Of a DNA stretch of 7,431 nt, positions 1 to 4,911 are shown in pieces. The notes below the pieces were generated by a model. It made no database searches and was not told the origin of the DNA. It saw only the letters and a list, made by a program, of their open reading frames with translations. This DNA is from an uncultured Clostridia bacterium (lineage in GTDB: Bacteria; Bacillota; Clostridia; Oscillospirales; CAG-272), in contig CALDMI010000351.1 in NCBI GenBank assembly GCA_937914815.1, positions 1 to 7,431 of the forward strand. Direction: 5' to 3'. Position numbers and translations under genes: made by a program. How positions within the stretch are numbered: position 1 is the stretch's first letter; every line of letters starts with the position of its first letter.

Positions 1-41
1 CGCCGTGGATTCAAGCGGCGCAAAGATGCCGCAAAAGATAC

Positions 42-111
42 AAAAAAAACGGAGTTTTCCGATACACGCCCCGGCACTTACCGGGGTATGACGGACTCCG
101 CTTTTTGTTTT
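42..111 (-). terminator. Bidirectional intrinsic terminator after the radical SAM gene
   Basis: An outer stem CGGAGT (50-55) pairs with ACTCCG (95-100). CCG (59-61) pairs with CGG (92-94), and an inner stem CCCCGG (69-74) pairs with CCGGGG (81-86) around the six-base loop CACTTA. Read on the minus strand, the hairpin is followed by eight U residues (complement of A42-A49), so it fits as the terminator of the minus-strand gene that stops at 141, about 40 bases upstream. Read on the plus strand it is followed by CTTTTTGTTTT, so it could also stop transcription arriving from the left edge. Positions 1-41 contain no start codon on the minus strand, and no plus-strand frame closes before the hairpin, so I assign no gene there. 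Confidence 0.85.
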
Positions 112-140
112 GTCGTTTTGCTTTTCGGGCAGACACCCGC

Positions 141-1049
141 TCAGGCGCGACAGCCCTGTGTGATATTCTCTTCCGTGAGCTTTCTACGGATTTTTTCTAT
201 TATACGGGATTTATCCGCGTTCCATTCCGGGGCTACGAGGAGCCCCGCCGGGCAGTCCCCGGTCAGACGGTGGATAATTATATCACTCCGGAGCGCGGCA
301 ATGGCATGTGCCGCACATGCTACATACTTCTCCTCGCCAATCGGCGAAAATCCGCCCGCGCGGTAGATATCCGCAAGGCGCGTCCCCTCCATTATATAGA
401 GCGAATGCAGCTTCACCCCGGCGACTGGGAGAGTATTTATAAGGCGAACGGTGTCAAGAAACTCCGTCTCGCCCTCCCCGGGCAGACCGGCTATAAGGTG
501 CACGACCGGCTCTATCCCCTCGGCGGCGAGGCGCCGGACGGCGGAGACAAAGACGGAGGTCTTATACCCGCGGTTTATCCGCTCTGCCGTTGTGTCAGAC
601 GCGGTCTGAAGTCCGAGCTCACATATAACCGGCAGTCGCTCACGGTAGGAGGAGAGGAGGCACAAGACATCGTCGCCGAGGCAGTCCGGGCGGGTGCCTA
701 TTGCGAGGGCGCAGATACGCGGGTCGCCTGTGAGCGCCGCGTCATATCTCTCGCGCAAAATGTACACGGGTGCATAGGTATTGGTGAAATTCTGAAAATA
801 GGCTATGTAGCGGGTCGGGCGTCTTCGCGGTGTGGCGAGGGTCGTCTCAACCTGCTCTCTTATGGATTTTGCGGGGTCGATATGCTCCCCCGCTCCGCGT
901 CCGCCGCAGAATATACAGCCGCCGTACCCTACCCTGCCGTCCCTGTTCGGGCAGGTGAAGCCGCCGTCAATACAGATTTTTCTGACCTCACAGCCAAAGC
1001 GCGCCGCAAGGTACGGGCGCAGGGCGTTATATCTCTCTGTCCCCTCCAT
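141..1049 (-). CDS. Radical SAM protein, YhcC/TIGR01212 family
   Basis: A 302-residue protein of the radical SAM family typified by E. coli YhcC, close to that family's usual length. The iron-sulfur cysteines are C33, C45 and C48, in the wider C-x11-C-x2-C spacing of this family rather than the classic CxxxCxxC, within DGGFTCPNRDG...GGCIFC. Other recognisable blocks are YFQNFTNTYAP (84-94), ELGLQTASDTTAERINRGY (about 144-162), HLIAGLPGE (184-192), KLHSLYIMEGT (213-223) and HRLTGDCP (260-267). Members should bind a 4Fe-4S cluster and cleave S-adenosylmethionine, but the substrate is not established to my knowledge, so no specific reaction is claimed. The start is set at MEGTERYN: homologues begin at this RYN block, and the ATG lies one base after the stop of the XRE gene. 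No clear ribosome binding site precedes it, so translation is probably coupled to the upstream gene. The in-frame ATG at 1082 would add 11 residues that do not resemble the family. An intrinsic terminator follows. Confidence 0.93.
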   Translation of the reverse strand: MEGTERYNALRPYLAARFGCEVRKICIDGGFTCPNRDGRVGYGGCIFCGGRGAGEHIDPAKSIREQVETTLATPRRRPTRYIAYFQNFTNTYAPVYILRERYDAALTGDPRICALAIGTRPDCLGDDVLCLLSSYRERLPVICELGLQTASDTTAERINRGYKTSVFVSAVRRLAAEGIEPVVHLIAGLPGEGETEFLDTVRLINTLPVAGVKLHSLYIMEGTRLADIYRAGGFSPIGEEKYVACAAHAIAALRSDIIIHRLTGDCPAGLLVAPEWNADKSRIIEKIRRKLTEENITQGCRA

Positions 1050-1050
1050 A

Positions 1051-1665
1051 TTATCTCTGCCGCCCGGTGGTGGTCTGTGCACTGTGTTTCGATATATACC
1101 AGAAAAGTATAATCATCACCTGCACCGGTATGCCGAGAAGGAAAATGTACCATAGCGAGCTGTCAAGCGAAAACAGCGTCTGCGCATATATCGCCGCGAG
1201 CATCGTCCACACCGTGCATGAGAGCATTATATACTGCGACGGACCGCGCCACCATTTCCGCGACATGAAGAACGCGAAGAGACAGGAGGGCGGGAGCGCC
1301 CAGATAAACGCCGTCCATACGGCTGCCCCGGTGCGGAGAAGTCCGTACACAAAGACGACGACGGCAATCGCGAACATGAATGTCGCAAAAAGAAGTATCG
1401 TTGCGACCTTCAGCCCGGTGTCCTTATTCTGCGCCCTCGGCGGCGGGGCGTCATCGTGCGACCTTATAAGCCATTCAAAATCCACGCCGTAGAACTCGCA
1501 TACCGACAGAAGGACGCTTATATCCGGCAGACTCTCCCCTGTCTCCCACCTCGATATCGCCTTATCGGAATAGTTGAAATTCGCCGCGAGCTCCTGCTGC
1601 GTGAGCTTTCTCGACTTGCGGAGGAGCACAAGATTCTGTGAAATGTTACCTTTTATGTCTTCCAT
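1051..1665 (-). CDS. XRE-family HTH protein with C-terminal membrane domain
   Basis: A 204-residue protein with two parts. Residues 5-67 form a Cro/C1-type (XRE) helix-turn-helix: ISQNLVLLRKSRKLTQQELA, then the recognition-helix region YSDKAISRWETGESLPDI and the packing segment VLLSVCEFYGVDFEWL. A short Pro/Ala/charged linker (70-84) leads to four hydrophobic segments at about 86-109, 114-134, 144-165 and 171-191, ending in a short polar tail. The layout is that of a membrane-anchored DNA-binding protein, a type common in clostridia; it could sense a membrane state or ligand, but no sensor motif is visible. The start is at ATG 1665, where the HTH fold begins; extending upstream to 1866 would read through the promoter region. 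The ATG lies six bases after the predicted -10 box and has no ribosome binding site, which suggests a leaderless mRNA. The gene is followed after one base by the radical SAM gene, probably in one operon. Target genes are unknown; autoregulation is a reasonable inference from the boxes in the divergent region. Confidence 0.87.
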   Translation of the reverse strand: MEDIKGNISQNLVLLRKSRKLTQQELAANFNYSDKAISRWETGESLPDISVLLSVCEFYGVDFEWLIRSHDDAPPPRAQNKDTGLKVATILLFATFMFAIAVVVFVYGLLRTGAAVWTAFIWALPPSCLFAFFMSRKWWRGPSQYIMLSCTVWTMLAAIYAQTLFSLDSSLWYIFLLGIPVQVMIILFWYISKHSAQTTTGRQR

Positions 1666-1671
1666 AGTTTC

Positions 1672-1700
1672 AGTATACCACTTACGCGTGCAAAAATCAA
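1672..1700 (-). promoter_or_regulatory. Sigma-70-type promoter of the XRE/radical SAM operon
   Basis: On the minus strand, -35 TTGATT (1700-1695) and -10 TATACT (1677-1672) are separated by exactly 17 bases (1694-1678). The six bases GAAACT (1671-1666) then separate the -10 box from ATG at 1665, so the expected start of transcription falls on or next to the A of the start codon. No ribosome binding site fits in that space. A leaderless transcript is therefore predicted. The spacer begins with TTTGCAC, shared with the plus-strand promoter at 1854-1882. Confidence 0.8.
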
Positions 1701-1864
1701 GTGTGAACGCATTTTTATAATTAAAGTTTACGTTTTCCGGCGGTTTGGAGCAAAAATAAATACATATTGTGGTAATTCCATTATAAATAGAGTCGATTTT
1801 TGCCGGACGCGGGAGTGGAATGAAGATTGGGATTTTGTTTTCGGCGCGATTTCTTGACTTTTGC
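1690..1864. promoter_or_regulatory. Mirrored array of ATTTTTGC-like boxes (candidate operators)
   Basis: Four copies of an eight-base box sit in the divergent region. Two read ATTTTTGC on the minus strand (1697-1690 and 1757-1750). One reads ATTTTTGC on the plus strand (1796-1803), and one is a one-mismatch copy, ACTTTTGC, on the plus strand (1857-1864). The outer pair is centred near 1777 and the inner pair near 1776.5, so the array is almost mirror-symmetric. The outer boxes overlap the -35 end of each promoter; the inner boxes lie about 60 bases further upstream. The arrangement suits binding by a regulator, most simply the XRE protein encoded next door, acting on both promoters. That assignment is inference, and the stretch is AT-rich, so some chance matches are possible. 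Confidence 0.42.
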
Positions 1865-1882
1865 ACCCCTGCGGGCTATACT
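1854..1882 (+). promoter_or_regulatory. Sigma-70-type promoter facing the glycosyltransferase unit
   Basis: -35 TTGACT (1854-1859) and -10 TATACT (1877-1882) have an optimal 17-base spacer. Over 30 aligned positions (1853-1882 against the complement of 1701-1672), 23 are identical to the divergent XRE promoter, including TTTTGCAC running from the end of the -35 box into the spacer, which is outside the sigma-70 consensus. Transcription should start at about 1888-1890. The first well-supported gene on this strand begins at 2309, so the transcript would have a leader of roughly 420 bases, unless it encodes something in the T-poor stretch. Confidence 0.75.
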
Positions 1883-1944
1883 TTCAGGTGTGAGCGCGGC
1901 GCGGCAAGCACACGAAAAAGCGAGTGCGTGCCGGAGAAGCCGGT

Positions 1945-2044
1945 GCCGAAAAAAACAGGTGTCCGCGAAAAAGCCAATGCCAAAAAACAGGCGCCGCGGA
2001 AAAACCAATGCCGAAAGAAAATCGGTGTCCGTCAAAAATCCGGC
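1945..2044 (+). repeat. Degenerate ~33-base tandem repeats, three copies
   Basis: Three imperfect units start at about 1945, 1979 and 2010. Each has a GCC-plus-A-run half (GCCGAAAAAAAC, GCCAAAAAACAG, GCCGAAAGAAAAT) and a GGYGYCCG-like half followed by an A run (GGTGTCCGCGAAAAA at 1958, GGCGCCGCGGAAAAA at 1990, GGTGTCCGTCAAAAA at 2024). CCAATGCC occurs identically at the start of units two and three (1974-1981 and 2005-2012). Unit spacings of about 31-34 bases are not all multiples of three, so the repeats do not keep one reading frame. That argues against simple protein-level repetition. Confidence 0.5.
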
Positions 2045-2114
2045 GGCGGAAAGCACGGAAAAACGCGACAATAAACGATGCGAAAGCGGCGCGACAAATA
2101 GTGCAAGAAGCGCC

Positions 2115-2252
2115 GGGCGATGCCGCGAGGCAGACGGCAAAAGTACCGCAAAACGGCGCGCCGCGTTGTGCAGAAAAAATGCGGGGCGATGTCGCGCAGC
2201 AGACGGCAGACAACAAGCGCAAACGGCAGGTGGCAAAGGCGCCGCGACACGC
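2115..2252 (+). repeat. Degenerate 69-base tandem duplication
   Basis: Two adjacent units of 69 bases (2115-2183 and 2184-2252) share GGGCGATG at their starts, CAGACGGCA in the middle and a CGCAAA(A)CGGC block, with small differences between. A weaker related segment lies just before, at about 2076-2114. The 69-base period equals 23 codons, so frame is kept here, unlike in the 33-base repeats. In frame 1 the units read GDAARQTAK and GDVAQQTAD. The protein meaning is uncertain because no frame in this region is convincing. Confidence 0.45.
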
Positions 2253-2296
2253 GGAATGTGACAAAATCCGACCCGGCGGAGACCGGCGAAAAAGGC

Positions 2297-2303
2297 AAGG
2301 AGG
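2297..2303 (+). promoter_or_regulatory. Ribosome binding site fixing the glycosyltransferase start
   Basis: A full AAGGAGG lies five bases before ATG 2309. It decides that start over the in-frame ATG at 2120, which would add 63 Arg/Lys-rich residues encoded in the T-poor repeat stretch. Confidence 0.9.
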
Positions 2304-2308
2304 AGACC

Positions 2309-3595
2309 ATGCGAGAGATATTCGGACCGCTCTTTTATGTTGTGGTGGCGTATCTTATATTTGAAGCCGCCATGCTTATAATTTATCTTCCGCGGCTCCG
2401 TTTCTGGATATACGGATTTATCCCGCAGAAGCGCTTTACGGCGAAGAGAACGCGGAAAATCGCGGTTATCGTCCCGGCGAGGGATGAGAGCAAATCAATT
2501 CCGCCGCTGCTCCGGAGTCTTAATGAACAGGACTACCCCGCCGACAGCTTTGACATATACATCGTAATCAAGCACCCGGACGACCCCACCGTCGGAATAG
2601 TGCGCGAGATGCTCCCGCGGGCGGAGATAATCACGGTCGAGAACCAGAAAATAAAGGCAGAGGCGCTCGACTCCGGTATTCGCAAGGCACTCGGGAAAGG
2701 GATAAAATACGACGGATTTGCCGTTGTGGATGCAGACTGCATACTTGACACATCCTATCTCACCGAGATAAACCGCGCGGCGGAGTCCGACGCGAAGGTG
2801 ATAATCCCGGCGAAGAGAATAAAGAACCGCATGTGCCGCGACAAGCGGGTGAACAATCTGATAAGCGACTGCAGCGGTATGACCTACATTGCGCTCGACC
2901 GCATGGGTAACAAGGCAAAATCAAAGCTCGGCTACACTCTTTCCCTCTGCGGGCAGGGAATGTATATTGACGGCGACTTTATCCGCGAGATGGGCGGTTA
3001 TCCGTTCCGGAGCATTACGGAGGACTATGAGATAGCCGGAGAGTGCATGCGCCGGGGATATGCGCAGTACTACTGCGACAGCGCGGTCGTATACTCGGAG
3101 GAGCCTGTCGAGATCTCCGAATATGACAAGCGGCGGGTGCGCTGGATACAGGGATTTTTACAGTTCGGGCACATGTACGGAAAAGAGGTGCACCGCGCGA
3201 CATTCAAAAAGGGCGGGATACGGCACCTGCATTTCGTCTACGGGCTCGTGCCCGTCGGGTTTATACTCGCCGGGAGCATCATTATGTTTTTCGCGATGCT
3301 CTTCACTTCCGCATGGGCGTATGCAATGGGCGACCGACTTCTCGCTGTTTCCGCACTATTCGCGACGGCGGTTCCGTTCGTTCTCACCTATGCCGAGCTT
3401 ATTATATTTGCGCTCTTTGAGCTTCTTCTGTCGGACGACAGAAAGTGTATGACAGCTGCAGAGCGGCTGCGCTTCGTTTTCCTTTCCCCATTCGTGCAGG
3501 CGGGATACATACCCGTATTTCTCCGCGCGTTCTTCGGCAAGGGAAAGGAGTGGACGCCTGTCAAGCGCGTCGACCTTCCAAAGGAGGCGGAATAG
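2309..3595 (+). CDS. Membrane glycosyltransferase, family 2 (processive-type motifs)
   Basis: A 428-residue membrane GT2 enzyme that would transfer a sugar from a nucleotide-sugar to an acceptor at the cytoplasmic face. An N-terminal membrane helix (about 7-27) precedes the GT-A domain: KIAVIVPARDES (50-61), the metal- and nucleotide-binding DAD (141-143), TED (237-239, candidate catalytic base) and the (Q/R)xxRW motif as RRVRW (275-279). Two or more hydrophobic stretches follow (about 309-337 and 344-375), with a further one near 388-409, then a tail with WTPVKR. DxD, TED and (Q/R)xxRW together are typical of cellulose, hyaluronan and chitin synthase-like enzymes, but also occur in single-transfer lipid glycosyltransferases. 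At 428 residues, and next to an acyltransferase, a glycolipid or small polymer is as likely as a long polysaccharide. Sugar and acceptor cannot be read from the sequence. The start is supported by AAGGAGG at 2297-2303. The acyltransferase gene begins four bases after the stop, and the two are probably cotranscribed from the promoter at 1854-1882. Confidence 0.9.
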   Translation: MREIFGPLFYVVVAYLIFEAAMLIIYLPRLRFWIYGFIPQKRFTAKRTRKIAVIVPARDESKSIPPLLRSLNEQDYPADSFDIYIVIKHPDDPTVGIVREMLPRAEIITVENQKIKAEALDSGIRKALGKGIKYDGFAVVDADCILDTSYLTEINRAAESDAKVIIPAKRIKNRMCRDKRVNNLISDCSGMTYIALDRMGNKAKSKLGYTLSLCGQGMYIDGDFIREMGGYPFRSITEDYEIAGECMRRGYAQYYCDSAVVYSEEPVEISEYDKRRVRWIQGFLQFGHMYGKEVHRATFKKGGIRHLHFVYGLVPVGFILAGSIIMFFAMLFTSAWAYAMGDRLLAVSALFATAVPFVLTYAELIIFALFELLLSDDRKCMTAAERLRFVFLSPFVQAGYIPVFLRAFFGKGKEWTPVKRVDLPKEAE

Positions 3596-3599
3596 TTTA

Positions 3600-4676
3600 A
3601 TGAAAAAGAAATATCTTGTCGAGAAAGAACGGGAAAAGGAGTCTGCGCGGGATTTCAACACCCCGCTGTTTGCTCCTTCGCGGAAAAACCTGCTCCCCGT
3701 TACGCCCGATTACGATTACATGCGTTCCGGCGTATTCAATTCGTTTGCAAGTGCCGTGTGTGAGGGGGCATTTCTCGCTGCGGGCGGCATACTCTCCCCT
3801 GTTTTCCGGCTGAAAATTGTCGGGCGGGAGAACCTGCGCGGCGTCGGCGGTGCTATAATCACATCAAATCATATAAGTCCGTTTGACTGTGCGCTCGTGA
3901 AGCGGGCGGTCGGCAGGCAGAGAATGAAGATAACCGTCGCCGATTTCAACAACTGGGACAATATCGGCGGAGCTATCCTCCGCGCGAGCGGAACAATGCC
4001 GATGGGCGGCGGGATAGCCTGCCGCAAGAACCTCTCCGACGCTATAAAGGCGTCGGTAAACGACGGTCGGCTCGTGCTCTTCTATCCGGAAGGCGCGCTC
4101 TGGTGGTGCTATGAGAAGCCGCGCCCGCTCCTCGACGGGGCATTTTACTCTGCGGCGAAAAATAAGGTCCCGGTTGTCCCCATGTTCTTTACATTCGAGG
4201 ACTACGGCAGGGAGCGCGACGGAATAAGAAAAAAGCGCTTTACCCTCCATATCGGGAAGCCGATATACCCGGATGCGGTGCTCAGCGTGCATCAGAACAC
4301 CGTGAGAATGAAAGAGCTTACCTACTCATTCAACCTTGCAACCTATATAAAAGCTTACGGGCATGAGCCCGAGTATCTCCCCGAGACGGCGGCCGCCGCG
4401 GCAGTCGACGAAAAGGTTGCGGCAATCGCAATACAGCCCGTCGAAGCCCCGGACAAAAGACCGGCAAAGCCGACGGAGAGACGCCCGGAGCCCGAGGAGC
4501 GGCGCGCCCCGGTGTTCCGTCCCTCGCCGTCATACCCGTCGTATCACCCTTTCCCGGGCGATGAAATGACACCCGCCCCGGAATACGGCTATGAGTACCC
4601 GGACGAGGAAGCCGTCCCCGGCTTTCAGACCTCGGGCGGCGGAGTCGCCGCATTTACGGTTACAAGGAAAATATAA
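3600..4676 (+). CDS. PlsC-type 1-acylglycerol-3-phosphate acyltransferase-like protein
   Basis: A 358-residue protein of the lysophospholipid acyltransferase (PlsC) superfamily. Motif I is NHISPFD, with the catalytic pair H91 and D96 in the HX4D arrangement. Motif III is FYPEG (161-165), and VPVVPMFF (190-197) fits motif IV. The motif II region, GTMPMGGG (131-138), lacks the Arg seen in many PlsC enzymes, so substrate preference may differ from plain phosphatidic acid synthesis. A mildly hydrophobic segment at about 50-70 may associate with the membrane. After about residue 262 a roughly 95-residue tail follows, rich in Pro, Glu, Arg, Ala and Tyr, probably disordered and absent from typical PlsC proteins of about 200-250 residues. 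The ATG at 3600 is preceded by AAGGAGG at 3581-3587, inside the end of the glycosyltransferase gene, with a long spacing of 12 bases; the next in-frame ATG (residue 41) would still keep all catalytic motifs. The tight spacing to the glycosyltransferase suggests joint work on one lipid. A terminator follows eight bases after the stop. Confidence 0.87.
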   Translation: MKKKYLVEKEREKESARDFNTPLFAPSRKNLLPVTPDYDYMRSGVFNSFASAVCEGAFLAAGGILSPVFRLKIVGRENLRGVGGAIITSNHISPFDCALVKRAVGRQRMKITVADFNNWDNIGGAILRASGTMPMGGGIACRKNLSDAIKASVNDGRLVLFYPEGALWWCYEKPRPLLDGAFYSAAKNKVPVVPMFFTFEDYGRERDGIRKKRFTLHIGKPIYPDAVLSVHQNTVRMKELTYSFNLATYIKAYGHEPEYLPETAAAAAVDEKVAAIAIQPVEAPDKRPAKPTERRPEPEERRAPVFRPSPSYPSYHPFPGDEMTPAPEYGYEYPDEEAVPGFQTSGGGVAAFTVTRKI

Positions 4677-4683
4677 AGCAAAG

Positions 4684-4748
4684 AAAAAAGACTGTCCCTC
4701 AGTGCAGAACCTAAATTCTGTACCTGACTGCGGCAGTCTTTTTATTTT
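4684..4748. terminator. Bidirectional intrinsic terminator between plsC-like gene and phoU
   Basis: A ten-base stem AAAAAGACTG (4685-4694) pairs perfectly with CAGTCTTTTT (4734-4743), followed on the plus strand by further T residues. Inside, CAGT (4700-4703) pairs with ACTG (4727-4730), and CAGAA (4705-4709) with TTCTG (4716-4720) around the loop CCTAAA. On the minus strand the same hairpin is followed by TTTTTTCTTT, so it can end transcripts from phoU as well as from the acyltransferase gene. If it is the phoU terminator, the phoU transcript carries a 3' untranslated region of over 160 bases that includes the folded element at 4775-4901. Confidence 0.85.
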
Positions 4749-4774
4749 ACGGTATCTTCATTTTCAAAACTCAG

Positions 4775-4901
4775 CGGACACCGGAGATTCGAGGAAGAAT
4801 CGCCGAATGGGTGGCGACAGCCGTATTTACATACGGCGAGCCGCGCAGTCGGCGATAGGAGAAATTAAATTTCTCCGTTCTTACCGGATATCCGGCGTCC
4901 G
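4775..4901. repeat. Strongly folded intergenic element, possible MITE-like or structured RNA
   Basis: Imperfect terminal inverted repeats CGGACACCGGA (4775-4785) and TCCGGCGTCCG (4891-4901) match at ten of eleven positions. Inside them, AAGAA (4795-4799) can pair with TTCTT (4878-4882). A 58-base near-perfect hairpin runs from ATCGCCGA (4799-4806) to TCGGCGAT (4849-4856), continues through GTGGC (4811-4815) with GCCGC (4840-4844), and ends in GCCGTAT (4820-4826) with ATACGGC (4831-4837) around the loop TTAC. A second hairpin, GGAGAAATT (4858-4866) with AATTTCTCC (4868-4876), follows; its one-base centre means the innermost pairs must open in RNA. There is no T run after the hairpins on either strand, so it is not itself a terminator. 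The nested form with terminal repeats recalls small non-autonomous mobile elements or palindromic intergenic repeats; no clear target duplication flanks it. Function and copy number are unknown. Confidence 0.55.
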
Positions 4902-4911
4902 TAAGCCGAAA

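Larger units (their letters stand above)
1890..2296 (+). other. T-poor leader region with no convincing gene
   Basis: This stretch lies between the plus-strand promoter and the glycosyltransferase. A hand count gives 28 T in the 380 bases 1921-2300, with A, G and C making up the rest, unlike the flanking genes. All stop codons need T, so long plus-strand frames arise here by composition: frame 3 is open from a GTG at 1890 to a stop at 2259-2261, frame 1 from GTG 1924 past 2309, and frame 2 from 2075 into the glycosyltransferase. Their conceptual products are Arg/Lys/Ala-rich and of low complexity, with no family I recognise. GTG 1890 lies where a leaderless transcript would begin, which keeps a small basic protein of about 124 residues possible but unproven. 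Degenerate tandem repeats occupy parts of the stretch. It could be a long untranslated leader, a decaying repeat tract or a rapidly evolving small gene. Confidence 0.5.

Noticed and set aside
1..32. Possible tRNA 3' end, suggested by GGATTCAAG near the left edge
   Set aside because: The invariant GTTC of the T arm is missing and no acceptor-stem end or CCA follows; the small GC hairpins here are also not followed by a T run.
105..1112. Long plus-strand open frame opposite the radical SAM gene
   Set aside because: It is an antisense shadow in GC-rich DNA; its product shows no family features, while the minus-strand protein has all family motifs.
1666..1866. 67-residue upstream extension of the XRE protein
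   Set aside because: It would be read across the promoter and the box array, and the HTH fold starts right after ATG 1665.
1945..2044. CRISPR-like array
   Set aside because: The repeat units are degenerate, with no conserved repeat alternating with unique spacers, and no cas genes are present.
2120..2308. In-frame N-terminal extension of the glycosyltransferase from ATG 2120 (63 residues, Arg/Lys rich)
   Set aside because: The extension lies in the T-poor repeat stretch, has no ribosome binding site comparable with AAGGAGG at 2297-2303, and is followed at 2309 by the normal membrane-helix start of the family.
1781..2310. Minus-strand open frames opposite the T-poor stretch (Phe/Arg/Cys/Ala rich)
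   Set aside because: They overlap each other in different frames, lack ribosome binding sites and arise because the complementary strand is poor in A, which also suppresses stop codons.
4858..4876. GGAGAAATT/AATTTCTCC palindrome as a phoU terminator
   Set aside because: No T run follows it on either strand; the hairpin at 4684-4748 is the better terminator.
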